Below, one piece after another: positions 43,437-51,890 of a DNA stretch of 53,146 bases. This DNA is from Rubrobacteraceae bacterium (lineage in GTDB: Bacteria > Actinomycetota > Rubrobacteria > Rubrobacterales > Rubrobacteraceae). Location: contig JAUJNO010000006.1 of NCBI GenBank assembly GCA_030448125.1, positions 30,066-83,211 of the forward strand, in the 5' to 3' direction. The position numbers were made by a program, and so were the translations under genes. Under the pieces are notes generated by a model that saw only the letters and a list, made by a program, of their open reading frames with translations, was not told where the DNA came from and did not search any database. Every line of letters begins with the position of its first letter. Within the stretch, counting starts at the first letter, position 1.

Positions 43437-44693
43437 ATGGCGGCAGAGAGTACGGTATCCAGGACGGTCGAGAGCGAGGGGGTGGGGGTCAAAACCTCGC
43501 ACCTCTTCACGAGCGAGTCGGTCACCGAGGGGCACCCGGACAAGATAGCCGATCAGATCTCGGACACGATCCTCGACGCGGCCCTGGAGAAGGACCCCAA
43601 GAGCCGGGTCGCCTGCGAGACGCTCGTGACCACGGGTCTCGTGGTCGTTGCCGGTGAGATCACCACCGACACATACGTGGACATTCCCACCCTCGTCAGG
43701 CAGAAGGTCTCCGAGATCGGGTACACGAGGGCCAAGTTCGGCTTCGACGCCGAGACCTGCGGCGTCATCGTGTCGATAGACCCGCAGTCTTCGGACATAG
43801 CCCAGGGCGTGGACCGGGCCGCCGACTCCCAGACCGGCGAGAGCCCCTCCGAGATGAGCGACGCCGAGATCGAGGAGGTTGGGGCCGGCGACCAGGGGAT
43901 GATGTTCGGCTACGCTGTCCGGGAGACCGAAGAGCTGATGCCGCTGCCCATCTCGCTTGCCCACGCCCTGACGCATCGCCTCACCGAGGTCCGCAAGAAC
44001 GGCGACCTGGACTACCTGAGACCCGACGGCAAGAGCCAGGTAACGGTTCGCTACGAGGGCGCCCAACCGGTAGGGATCGACAAGGTCCTCATAAGCGCCC
44101 AGCACCAGGACGGGACCGAGAGCCGGATAAAAGGCGACCTCCTGGAGGCCGTGATCGAGCCGGTCATGCCCGAGGAGCTCTTCGATAAGGCGAACACGGA
44201 CGTCCTGGTCAACCCCACGGGCCGGTTCGTCACCGGCGGGCCCCAGGGAGACTGCGGCCTCACCGGGCGCAAGATCATCGTCGATACCTACGGCGGGGCG
44301 GCCCCTCACGGCGGGGGCGCCTTCTCGGGCAAGGACCCGACGAAGGTGGACCGCTCGGGCGCCTACGCTGCCCGGTGGGTCGCCAAGAACGTGGTCGCCG
44401 CGGGCCTGGCGGAGCGGTGCTTGGTGCAGCTGGCCTACGCCATAGGGGTGGCCCGTCCCGTGAGCGTGATGTTCGAGACCTTCGGTACCGAGGCGGTCGA
44501 CAAGACGACCCTCAACGCCCTCATCGAAGAGCACTTCGACCTGAGGCCGGGGGCGATCATACGCGACCTAGATCTGAGGCGTCCGATCTACGCGTCGACC
44601 GCCGCCTACGGTCACTTCGGGCGCGACGAGCCGGGCTTCGCCTGGGAGCAGACCGACCGCGCCGACGCCCTGCGCCGCGCCGCCGGCTTGTAA
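43437..44693 (+). CDS. metK: S-adenosylmethionine synthetase
   Basis: Makes SAM from methionine and ATP, 418 residues. Signatures are [44 protein letters not shown], the P-loop-like [20 protein letters not shown] in parts, and RSGAYAARW. About 20 extra residues precede the usual N terminus. A GGGAGG site lies just before the ATG. The start is five bases after the coaBC stop. A GC-rich hairpin follows at 44730-44763. Confidence 0.97.
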   Translation: MAAESTVSRTVESEGVGVKTSHLFTSESVTEGHPDKIADQISDTILDAALEKDPKSRVACETLVTTGLVVVAGEITTDTYVDIPTLVRQKVSEIGYTRAKFGFDAETCGVIVSIDPQSSDIAQGVDRAADSQTGESPSEMSDAEIEEVGAGDQGMMFGYAVRETEELMPLPISLAHALTHRLTEVRKNGDLDYLRPDGKSQVTVRYEGAQPVGIDKVLISAQHQDGTESRIKGDLLEAVIEPVMPEELFDKANTDVLVNPTGRFVTGGPQGDCGLTGRKIIVDTYGGAAPHGGGAFSGKDPTKVDRSGAYAARWVAKNVVAAGLAERCLVQLAYAIGVARPVSVMFETFGTEAVDKTTLNALIEEHFDLRPGAIIRDLDLRRPIYASTAAYGHFGRDEPGFAWEQTDRADALRRAAGL

Positions 44694-44729
44694 GTAGAGC
44701 TTGACCAGCCGCACGGCGCGCCACAACAC

Positions 44730-44763
44730 GGCGCCCCTGCGCGGACCTTCGGGCAGGGGCGTC
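44730..44763 (+). terminator. GC-rich hairpin between metK and priA
   Basis: GGCGCCCCTGC (44730-44740) pairs with GCAGGGGCGTC (44753-44763), eleven pairs with one G-U and a 12-base loop. There is no T run after it. It could be a T-less terminator or attenuator of the kind proposed in GC-rich actinobacteria. Its position supports ATG 44782 as the priA start, since it would otherwise lie inside the coding region. Confidence 0.4.
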
Positions 44764-44781
44764 TCGTCGCGCCAAACGACG

Positions 44782-47022
44782 ATGGCCCCTGCCGCGCGGG
44801 TAAGCTTGCTAATCTCCTCGCACGCTCTGCCGCCTTTGAGCTACCTCGTGCCGGAGCACCTCGCGGAGAGGGTCCAGGTTGGGTCGGCGGTCGTAGTCCC
44901 ACTCTCTGGTTACGGGCGGCTCGGCGTTGTCGTAGAGTTCGAGGAGACCGGCGAGCGCCTCGGCGGGCGCCCGCTTAAGGAAATACGAGACGTAGTAGGG
45001 GCGTTCTCCCTTCCCGAGAGCCTGGTAAAGCTCTGCGGCTGGGCCGCCGGGGCCGCGGCCCTCTCGCTGCCCGCCGTGATTCGGATGGCGCTCCCACCGG
45101 GACTGGCAACCACCACCTATGAGGTCCGCCGTCCCGCTCCGAAGTGGCCCTGGAGAGCCGGCAGCGCCGTGGGCCGGATGGAGTTGCGGCGTACCTTAGG
45201 CGGTGAAGGTTTGAAGGCCGCCGAAGAAGCCGGAAGGGTCGTATTGACGCCATCGCTGCCCGCGCAACGAACCGTCGAGTGGGTCGTAGCCGGGGAGGGA
45301 AGCTTTGATCTGCGCCGGGCGCCTCGCCAGCGGGCGCTCGTCCAGGCCCTCGTCGGCCGCGATGGCGGATATCCGGCCGCGACCCTTCTGGAAGAGGCCG
45401 GCGCCGGGCGGGAGGTGCTCAGGCGACTGGTCCGGCGCGGGGCCGTCCGGCTGGAGAAGAGACCTGAGCCGGCGCCCGTATCGTATACGAGGGGTTCCGG
45501 CACGGGGCTGGCCACTTACGGGGCAGGGGTGGAACAGGCGCTCTCGCGGGGTGGAGCCTGGGTGTGGCGGTTGTCGAACGCGGAGAGCGTTGCGGCGGCG
45601 GCCGCCGTCGCGAGGGCTGCCGTTAAACGCGGAGAGCAGGCTCTGGTGCTCGCGCCGGAGATAGGGGCTGTCGAGCGGCTGGTGGAGGCGTTCGAGGAGC
45701 TTCTGCCCGCGGGGCTCACGGTCGCGCCGTACCACAGCGTTGTCGGCCGAAGCCGCTGCGCAGTCTACGAGGCGGCGCGCCGGGGGGAGGTGGACGTCCT
45801 GGTCGGGACGCGCGCGGCCGTACTCGTGCCGGTGGCGCGCCTCGGGGTAGTCTGTGTGGTGGACGAGCCGAACGAGGCGCACCGGGCAAGCACGGGCTAC
45901 GAGGGGGTGCCGCTACACGTTCGGGAGCTTGCGACCGCGCGGGGCCGGATCGAGGGTGCCCCTGTACTCTTCTTCTCGCCTTTTCCTTCTTTGAGACTAT
46001 ATGCCCCGGAGAGCGGGGTGCTGCGCCTGCCGCCCCGGGAGCCCGACCGATGGCCCTCGGTCGCCGTGGTGGACATGAGGGGTACGGGGGCCGTCTTGAG
46101 TTCGACTCTGCTCGACGCCTGCCGCCGGACGATCCGGAACGAGGGGCGCGTCGGTGTCCTGGTCAACCGGCTCGGTAGCGCCGCCAGCGTCTCTTGCAAC
46201 CGGTGCGGCTTCGTCCGGACGTGTCCGGAGTGTGATCTGCCCCTGAGGCTTCGGGACGCGACTGGATCCGGCTCCCTATTTTGCGGTCACTGTGGGCACA
46301 AAGAGACCGCCGGCAAGGAGTGTCCGGCGTGCGGTTCGGATCGCCTCATCGCCGCCGGCTTCGCGGTCGAGCGGGTGCGGGCGGAGTTGAAGGAGACCCT
46401 TCGCGTCGAGGTGGGGCTCCTGACGGCTGACAGGCGGGAAGGGGAGGAGGCGCCGGTCGTGGTCGGCACGGCCCGGTGCGTGCTCGAGGGAGAGTGGGAT
46501 TTGGTCGTGGTCCCCGACGCGGACTCGCTCCTCTTCGGTGGGGCGGGCTCCACCGAGAGAGGTTTCAGGCTCTTGCACGGGGCGGCCCAGTCCAGCCGGG
46601 TTCGGCTGCTCGTGCAGACCCGCTCGCCGGAGGACCACGTTCTGCGGGCGGCGCTCCGGGGTGACTATGAGGCGTTCGCGGCGGTGGAGCTCCCCAAGCG
46701 TCGCAAGCTGCGCTACCCGCCCCACGCGCACCTGGCGGAGGTCGTGTTCGAGGGGTCCGAGGAGACGGTGCGGCGTGCGGTAGAATCACGGCTGCGGCCG
46801 GCCCTCATCGGCGGGGTAGAGATGCTCGGCCCGACGCCGTTTCCGGGTTTCTCGAGAGACGGGAGGCGCCCCGCCTGGCGGGTGTTGTTGAGGAGCCGCA
46901 AGCGCACCGCTTTAGCGAAAGCCGCGGCGCTCGCCGCCCGGCTGGCGGCTGAGAGCCGCGGTCGGGGCCAGAACCACGGCGGACTCGAAGCGCGCATAAA
47001 CATGGACCCCGAGGAGGTTTAA
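44782..47022 (+). CDS. priA: Primosomal protein N' (PriA), helicase motifs missing
   Basis: Replication restart protein, 746 residues from ATG 44782 (TTG 44701 would add a low-complexity 27-residue extension). The N-terminal 3' DNA-binding domain (ALPPLSYLVPEHL; GSAVVVPLSGYGRLGVV) is normal. The zinc-binding region has eight cysteines in pairs (CNRCG, CPEC, CGHCG, CPACG). The Walker A loop, normally GVTGSGKTEVY, is replaced by WRLSNAESVAAAAA. The DEEH box is VVDEPNEAHRAS. So ATP hydrolysis and unwinding are unlikely. Loss of these motifs is known for actinobacterial PriA, which supports the taxonomic guess. Four bases separate it from def. Confidence 0.93.
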   Translation: MAPAARVSLLISSHALPPLSYLVPEHLAERVQVGSAVVVPLSGYGRLGVVVEFEETGERLGGRPLKEIRDVVGAFSLPESLVKLCGWAAGAAALSLPAVIRMALPPGLATTTYEVRRPAPKWPWRAGSAVGRMELRRTLGGEGLKAAEEAGRVVLTPSLPAQRTVEWVVAGEGSFDLRRAPRQRALVQALVGRDGGYPAATLLEEAGAGREVLRRLVRRGAVRLEKRPEPAPVSYTRGSGTGLATYGAGVEQALSRGGAWVWRLSNAESVAAAAAVARAAVKRGEQALVLAPEIGAVERLVEAFEELLPAGLTVAPYHSVVGRSRCAVYEAARRGEVDVLVGTRAAVLVPVARLGVVCVVDEPNEAHRASTGYEGVPLHVRELATARGRIEGAPVLFFSPFPSLRLYAPESGVLRLPPREPDRWPSVAVVDMRGTGAVLSSTLLDACRRTIRNEGRVGVLVNRLGSAASVSCNRCGFVRTCPECDLPLRLRDATGSGSLFCGHCGHKETAGKECPACGSDRLIAAGFAVERVRAELKETLRVEVGLLTADRREGEEAPVVVGTARCVLEGEWDLVVVPDADSLLFGGAGSTERGFRLLHGAAQSSRVRLLVQTRSPEDHVLRAALRGDYEAFAAVELPKRRKLRYPPHAHLAEVVFEGSEETVRRAVESRLRPALIGGVEMLGPTPFPGFSRDGRRPAWRVLLRSRKRTALAKAAALAARLAAESRGRGQNHGGLEARINMDPEEV

Positions 47023-47026
47023 AAAA

Positions 47027-47530
47027 GTGGAGAAAGCGGCGCACGATATCAGGACGTTCGGGGACCCGGTCTTGAAGTCGCGGGCGACCCCGGTGAAGGA
47101 CTTCGACGAGTCGCTCGTGTATCTGGCGGAGGAGATGATGAGGGTCATGCGCGAGGCCGAGGGCGTGGGACTCGCCGCCAACCAGATAGGACGTCTCAAG
47201 CGTATCTTCGTCGCGGCCCACGAAGACGAAGAATACGCGATCGTCAACCCGGTGATCGAGGAGCGCTCCGAGGCGAGCGAGAACGACACCGAAGGATGCC
47301 TCTCTATCCCGGAGATCAAGGTTGACGTGGAACGCCCGGCCGCCGTGACGGTCTCGGGCCGAAACCCCGCAGGCGAGCACGTGCACGTCGAGGCCCAGGG
47401 CCTCCTCGCCCGCATCTTCCAACACGAGATAGACCACCTCGACGGCATCCTGATCCTGGATCGCACCGACCGCGAGTCTCGCAAGAACGCCATGCGCGAG
47501 ATGCGGGAACGCATGATGGCCCGCCGGTAA
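47027..47530 (+). CDS. def: Peptide deformylase
   Basis: Metalloenzyme that removes the formyl group from nascent proteins, 167 residues. The three motifs are GVGLAANQIG, EGCLSIP with the metal-binding Cys, and QHEIDHLDG with the two His ligands and catalytic Glu. The GTG start follows GAGGAGG by nine bases at the end of priA. fmt, which adds the formyl group to initiator tRNA, is next. Confidence 0.96.
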   Translation: MEKAAHDIRTFGDPVLKSRATPVKDFDESLVYLAEEMMRVMREAEGVGLAANQIGRLKRIFVAAHEDEEYAIVNPVIEERSEASENDTEGCLSIPEIKVDVERPAAVTVSGRNPAGEHVHVEAQGLLARIFQHEIDHLDGILILDRTDRESRKNAMREMRERMMARR

Positions 47531-47555
47531 ACCCCACCACGCCAGAGACGACTCC

Positions 47556-48476
47556 ATGAAGCTAGCGTTCGCCGGCACCCCGGCCTTCGCCGCCACCATC
47601 CTGCGCGGCCTCCTGGCCTCGGACCACGAGGTAGGACTCGTGATCTCCCAGCCCAGCCGCCGCCGCGGCCGCGGCCGCAAGCTCTCCGCGACCCCCGTGG
47701 CCGAGCTCGCGCTCGCCACGGGTCTCCCCTTGCGCCAGCCGGCCCGCATCGGTGAGGTGACAGAGGAGATCTCTACCCACGACGCCCTCGTGGTCGCGGC
47801 CTACGGACAGATCCTGCGCCCCGGTACCCTCTACGCGGCTAGAGAAGGCGCATGGAACGTCCACGCCTCTCTGCTGCCGGCCTACCGCGGCGCCGCCCCC
47901 ATCGAGCGCGCGATCATGGCCGGAGAGAAGGAGAGCGGCGTCTCCATCATGCGTATGGACGAAGGGCTCGATACAGGACCCGTCGCCCTCCAATACCGTA
48001 CCCCCATCCCTCCCGACATGACCGGCGGCGAGCTCACGCTAGCCCTCGCCGAACTCGGGTCTAAAGCTGTAGTAGAGGCTATGTCTAAGCTCGAAGAAAA
48101 TTGCCTAACCCTAAGCGAGCAGGACAATCTTAATGCTACATATGCTGCTAAACTAGAGGATGAGGAAAGGGTGATACGGTGGGGTGAGAGGGTCGAGAAG
48201 GTGCATGATCTGGTCCGCGCGCTTACACCATATATAGGTGCCCGTACCTTCCATCCCGAGGTCTCCGGCCCTATAAAGGTACTCCGCTCAAAAGTTTTCC
48301 GGGACGATCTTTCCCATTCGGAGTCTGGTACTATTTTACCTGCAAACGAGCGTATTTTGGTGGAGTGTGGGAAAGGGGTTCTGGAGATCACGGAGCTCCA
48401 GGTGCCGGGGGGCAGGGTCCTTGCGGCAGACGCCTTCCTGCGCGGGAGGCGCCTGGAGGGGGCATTTTCGTCCTGA
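47556..48476 (+). CDS. fmt: Methionyl-tRNA formyltransferase
   Basis: Transfers a formyl group from 10-formyl-THF to initiator Met-tRNA, 306 residues. N terminus LAFAGTPAFAATILRGLL, then VVAAYGQILRP, the folate site NVHASLLPAYRGAAPIERAI with its Asn, His and following Asp region, and MDEGLDTGPV. The C-terminal OB domain binds tRNA. From about 48060 to 48350 the codons are unusually AT-rich for this genome (many ending in A or T), although the protein stays on family pattern. A hairpin follows the stop. Confidence 0.95.
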   Translation: MKLAFAGTPAFAATILRGLLASDHEVGLVISQPSRRRGRGRKLSATPVAELALATGLPLRQPARIGEVTEEISTHDALVVAAYGQILRPGTLYAAREGAWNVHASLLPAYRGAAPIERAIMAGEKESGVSIMRMDEGLDTGPVALQYRTPIPPDMTGGELTLALAELGSKAVVEAMSKLEENCLTLSEQDNLNATYAAKLEDEERVIRWGERVEKVHDLVRALTPYIGARTFHPEVSGPIKVLRSKVFRDDLSHSESGTILPANERILVECGKGVLEITELQVPGGRVLAADAFLRGRRLEGAFSS

Positions 48477-48516
48477 GCGGACACTACCTGTAGTGGTGCC
48501 TGTTTTGGGCGTCCGC
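48477..48516 (+). terminator. Possible terminator after fmt
   Basis: GCGGAC (48477-48482) and GTCCGC (48511-48516) form an outer stem. Inside it CACTA and TAGTG form a five-pair stem with loop CCTG, followed by GTTTTG. The structure begins right after the fmt stop codon. The U tract is short and inside the outer stem, so termination is only a guess. Confidence 0.35.
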
Positions 48517-48551
48517 AGGATGTAGAGATAGGCGCAAGGTGGTAATGCTGA

Positions 48552-48560
48552 TGTTACAAT
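48552..48560 (+). promoter_or_regulatory. Extended -10 promoter of the acyltransferase-pil genes
   Basis: TGTTACAAT (TGN plus TACAAT at 48555-48560) without a good -35. Transcription is expected near 48567-48568, which is an ATG. This resembles the mihF promoter and would again give a leaderless message. Confidence 0.45.
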
Positions 48561-48567
48561 TCCTCGT

Positions 48568-48606
48568 ATGGGTGCCGAGGAGACTGTGGAGAGGAGAACG
48601 CAGTAA
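48568..48606 (+). CDS. 12-codon leader frame, possible true N terminus of the acyltransferase
   Basis: ATG 48568 to TAA 48604-48606 encodes MGAEETVERRTQ. The ATG coincides with the predicted transcription start. The downstream gene's frame is open through this region in the -1 register (from GTA 48603: VTEPETIAGITQ onward). GGAGAGGAG at 48588-48596 precedes that GTA by six bases. This could be a leader peptide, a sequence missing one base so that this is the real start, or a programmed -1 shift. Confidence 0.3.
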   Translation: MGAEETVERRTQ

Positions 48607-48683
48607 CCGAGCCGGAGACCATCGCTGGCATCACTCAACCGCAAGTTGAGGTACAGGAAGTCGGACTCGACGAGGGCATCAGG

Positions 48684-49265
48684 CTGGCCATTGTGGGGGC
48701 TGGTGGGTATGGGCGTCTGGCGTTGGATGTTCTGATCGCGAGCGGGTTTGAGAGTTGGGTGATCGGTTTCTACGACGATGCTCACGCTGTACTTCCGGAC
48801 AAGGTGCGCGGGTTTCCGGTGCTTGGAGACGTTGGGATGTTGAAGAGCATGCTCAGCGTGGAGGCCGTACACGTCGTCGTGGCCATCACGGACAATGCCG
48901 TGCGGCTGCGGTTAGCGAACTCCATCAGGGCTCTCGGGGCGCGGTTCTTCACGGCGGTGCATCCGGCGTCGTACGCGTCGGCGGAGGCTGTCGTCGGGGA
49001 TGGATCCGTGCTGGCGGCCGGGGCGGTGATGCATCCGGATGCGGCGGTAGGGAGTCACTGCTATATCGGACCGGGGGCGGTCGTAGACCGGGACGCCGTG
49101 GTGGGCGCGGGGGCGTGGGTTTCGGCGGGGGCGGTTGTCGGCCCGGGCGCCCGGGTTGGGGCCCGGGCCGTTTTGGGGCAGAACGCCAGCGTGGGACGCA
49201 GGGCCATCGTGAAGGAGGACGCGGAGGTCGCGGCGCTCTCTTCGATGGAGGAGGGCGGCTCGTGA
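48684..49265 (+). CDS. NeuD/PglD-like sugar O-acyltransferase (left-handed beta helix)
   Basis: Acetyl-CoA-dependent acyltransferase of the NeuD/PglD type; 193 residues from CTG 48684. An N-terminal Rossmann-like domain (AIVGAGGYGRLALDVL; VIGFYDDAHA; GFPVLGDV) is followed by hexapeptide repeats (VGDGSVLAAGAVMHPDAAVG; IGPGAVVDRDAVVGAGAWV; VGPGARVGARAVLGQNASVG). The first in-frame ATG/GTG/TTG is GTG 48693, which loses the first strand. CTG 48684 has GAGGG seven bases upstream. An upstream start with a one-base frame change is also possible. It overlaps pilD (GTGA). It might modify a sugar for pilin or surface glycan, but the substrate is unknown. Confidence 0.8.
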   Translation: MAIVGAGGYGRLALDVLIASGFESWVIGFYDDAHAVLPDKVRGFPVLGDVGMLKSMLSVEAVHVVVAITDNAVRLRLANSIRALGARFFTAVHPASYASAEAVVGDGSVLAAGAVMHPDAAVGSHCYIGPGAVVDRDAVVGAGAWVSAGAVVGPGARVGARAVLGQNASVGRRAIVKEDAEVAALSSMEEGGS

Positions 49266-50011
49266 TAGCCGTCGTGGTCGGGCTCTTCGGCCTCGTGATA
49301 GGGAGCTTTCTGAACGTCGTGATCCACCGGGTCCCGATCCGCCAGTCCATCGTCTGGCCGTCGTCGAGGTGCCCGTCTTGCGGGGAGCGCATAAAGAGCT
49401 TCGACAATCTGCCGGTGCTCTCCTACCTCGTCTTGCGGGGACGGTGCCGAAACTGCAAGGCGCGCATCTCGCCCCGCTACCCCCTCGTCGAGGCCCTGAC
49501 CGGGCTCCTCTTCGCCCTCGCGGCCTACGAGTTTGGGCTCTCTCTGGCGCTCGTGTGGGCGCTCGTTTTGATCTCGGTGCTCGTGGCGCTCGCGGGGACC
49601 GACCTCGAGCACCGGTTGCTGCCGAACGCGATAGTGGCTCCGGCGGCGGTAGTCGGGTTGGCGTTGTCGGCCGCCAGGGATCCCGGCGGATGGTGGGTTT
49701 ACCTGGTATCGGCGGTAGCGGTAGCGGCGGGGCTCTTCGCGCTGGCTCTGGCTTATCCGGGCGGGATGGGGATGGGGGACGTGAAGATGGGGGGCATGCT
49801 CGGGGCGTTTCTGGGGTCGTACGCCGCTCTGGCGGTCTTTGTCGGGGCGCTCGTTGGGGCTGTCGTCGGTGGGGTGCTGATGGTTACGGGCGCGATACAG
49901 CGCCGGAGCGCGTTGCCGTTCGGGGTATTCCTGGCACTCGCGGGTGTTTTTACGCTGTTCTTGGGGCAGGAGATGTGGGGTTGGTACCTGCGGCTGATCG
50001 GGGGGACGTAA
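49262..50011 (+). CDS. pilD: Prepilin peptidase (PilD/TadV-type A24)
   Basis: Bifunctional aspartic peptidase and N-methyltransferase that processes type IV prepilins, 249 residues with about seven membrane helices. The zinc-binding cysteine pairs are Cys 37/Cys 40 (CPSC) and Cys 62/Cys 65 (CRNC). The catalytic aspartates are Asp 114 in GTDLEHR and Asp 173 in GMGDVKMGG. The N terminus GLVIGSFLNVVIHRVP is classic. GTG 49262 overlaps the acyltransferase stop; the frame is open upstream inside that gene. pilM follows immediately. Confidence 0.95.
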   Translation: MIAVVVGLFGLVIGSFLNVVIHRVPIRQSIVWPSSRCPSCGERIKSFDNLPVLSYLVLRGRCRNCKARISPRYPLVEALTGLLFALAAYEFGLSLALVWALVLISVLVALAGTDLEHRLLPNAIVAPAAVVGLALSAARDPGGWWVYLVSAVAVAAGLFALALAYPGGMGMGDVKMGGMLGAFLGSYAALAVFVGALVGAVVGGVLMVTGAIQRRSALPFGVFLALAGVFTLFLGQEMWGWYLRLIGGT

Positions 50012-51142
50012 ATGGTGCTCGGAAGGTTTAGTACTCCGTTCGGGGCGCCGGCCGTCGGCCTCGACATAGACCGCGGGGCCATAAAGGCCGTGCAGGTCGG
50101 GGGGAGCGGCGGGAGCTATTCGCTGCAGCACGTCGGGTATCGCAAGCTCCAGCCGGGCGCCATAGCCGACGGCGAGGTCGCCGACCACGACCTGCTCGCC
50201 TATGAGCTCCGGGAGTTCTGGTCCTCGCACTCCTTCAAGGGCAAGACGGTGTACCTCGGCGTAGCGAACCAGAAGGTCGTGGTACGTCTTCTGGACTTCC
50301 CGCGCATGAGTCCGGAGGACCTCAAGGGCGCCATAAACTTCGAGGCCCAGGATCACATCCCGATGCCCATAGACGAGGCCATACTAGACTACGTGGTTTT
50401 GGGTCCGCAGGACGAAGGGTCGGACCTCGACCGCATCCTCATCGTCGCTGCCCAGAAGGAGATGATCTCGCGCTACTCCTCGGCCGTGCGCACGGCGGGC
50501 TTGAGGGCCGAGGGGGTGGACGTCAAGGCGCTCTCTCTCGTCCGGTCGACCCTGCCCAACAGCCTCTTCGACGACGAGGGCGCGATCCTCCTGCTCGACA
50601 TCGGCACCGAGATCACCAACCTCGTCGTGGCCCAGGGCGGCAGCCCGACGCTGACCCGGTTTATCCCCGGCGGCTCGGGCTTCCTGGCCCAGGCCGTCGC
50701 CGAGGCGGCCGACCTGCCCGAGGAAGAGGCCGAGAGGCAGCTGATGAACCCGAGGCTGAAGATCGGGCCTGAGTCAAGTGAGGAGGATGAGGAGGCCGAA
50801 GGTCCGGAGGAGAACGGCGACTTCGACCCGGCGCTCATGTACGACGTGAGGCGGGGCCTTGAGGACGCGGCGCAGACCCTGGCCGAGGACGTGCAGCGCT
50901 CCATCGAGTACCACTACTCGCAGCCCAGCTCCAGGGAGGTCACGCAGGTCTTCGTCTCGGGCGAGGGGGCTCTGGTGGGCGGGCTCGACGCGTACCTCGG
51001 GGACCTCCTCGGGGTGGAGACGCGGCGGGGGACGCCGCTGCAGAAGCTGGGGGGCAACAGGTCCAACGTGCCGGACGAGCAGCTAAGGGTGATGGAGCCG
51101 GTTCTGGCCGTGGCGTTGGGGCTGGCCCTGGAGGAAGCTTGA
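50012..51142 (+). CDS. pilM: Type IV pilus assembly protein PilM
   Basis: Actin-like cytoplasmic ATPase of the pilus inner-membrane platform, 376 residues. Motifs: VGLDIDRGAIKAVQV near the N terminus, the LLDFPRMSPEDLKGAINFEAQ region, LLLDIGTEITNLVV for the second phosphate loop, and VFVSGEGALVGGLDAYL for the adenosine site. An acidic insertion lies near residues 250-270 (SSEEDEEAEGPEENGD). PilM binds the PilN N terminus. It is the second actin-like protein in the window, after FtsA. The ATG abuts the pilD stop. Confidence 0.92.
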   Translation: MVLGRFSTPFGAPAVGLDIDRGAIKAVQVGGSGGSYSLQHVGYRKLQPGAIADGEVADHDLLAYELREFWSSHSFKGKTVYLGVANQKVVVRLLDFPRMSPEDLKGAINFEAQDHIPMPIDEAILDYVVLGPQDEGSDLDRILIVAAQKEMISRYSSAVRTAGLRAEGVDVKALSLVRSTLPNSLFDDEGAILLLDIGTEITNLVVAQGGSPTLTRFIPGGSGFLAQAVAEAADLPEEEAERQLMNPRLKIGPESSEEDEEAEGPEENGDFDPALMYDVRRGLEDAAQTLAEDVQRSIEYHYSQPSSREVTQVFVSGEGALVGGLDAYLGDLLGVETRRGTPLQKLGGNRSNVPDEQLRVMEPVLAVALGLALEEA

Positions 51143-51155
51143 GGTTGATCCGCCC

Positions 51156-51890
51156 ATGAGGCGGATCAACCTCCTCCCGCCCGAGGAGCGACGCCGCCGC
51201 GGGGCCGCGGTCCCGACGGCGACGAGGGGCGGCATCCTCGGGATACTGCTCATCCTCGGGGCGCTTCTGCTTCTGGTCATGATCGGGCTTTATCTCTACT
51301 ACTACATACAACTCGGCAACGAGGAGGAGCAGATCGCGCAACTCGACCAGGATATCGCCCGCGAACAGGCGCGTATCCAGGAGCTCGCTCCTTACCAGGA
51401 CCTGCAGGCACGTCTGGATGCCAAGAAACCCATCGCCGACGGCATCTTCCGGACGCGGTTCCCGTGGGACGAGTTCTTGCGCGGTCTCTCGTTCGTGATA
51501 CCGGAGTCGACCGCGCTCGACAGCCTCGTCGCCCAGGCGACCCCTATAAACATCCAGGCGCCGGCCGGAGGGGCGCCCGAGGTGCAGAACCTCGAACCGC
51601 CCGGCACCGTCACCTTCACCGGCGTCGCCCTGCCCGACTACCAGAACGTCTCGGACTTCATCGTCAGGATGAACAACCTGCGCTTTCTGGCGAACGCCGA
51701 CCTCACCAGCGCCGAGCTCGACCGCGAGAGCTTCGCCCGGCCCGCCATCAACTTCGAGGTCGGCGCGGAGCTCGTCACGAGAATCGGCGAGAACGGCGAC
51801 GAAGTGCTCATCGGCGAGGAAGAAGACGGAGCCGACGAAGGAGCCGGGCCGCCGGGCGATCAGGCAAGCCGAGCGGGGGTGGAGCGCTAG
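51156..51890 (+). CDS. pilN: Type IV pilus assembly protein PilN
   Basis: Bitopic membrane protein of the pilus alignment complex, 244 residues. The conserved cytoplasmic PilM-binding tip is RRINLLPPEERRRR at residues 2-15. One membrane helix at about 27-50 is followed by a coiled coil (IAQLDQDIAREQARIQEL) and a small folded domain resembling ferredoxin-like PilN, with FVIPESTALDSL. The tail is acidic. It starts 13 bases after pilM and overlaps pilO by one base. Confidence 0.9.
   Translation: MRRINLLPPEERRRRGAAVPTATRGGILGILLILGALLLLVMIGLYLYYYIQLGNEEEQIAQLDQDIAREQARIQELAPYQDLQARLDAKKPIADGIFRTRFPWDEFLRGLSFVIPESTALDSLVAQATPINIQAPAGGAPEVQNLEPPGTVTFTGVALPDYQNVSDFIVRMNNLRFLANADLTSAELDRESFARPAINFEVGAELVTRIGENGDEVLIGEEEDGADEGAGPPGDQASRAGVER

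Noticed and set aside
42984..44534. 516-codon minus frame opposite coaBC and metK
   Set aside because: Shadow frame: metK on the + strand has all family motifs, and the minus product shows none.
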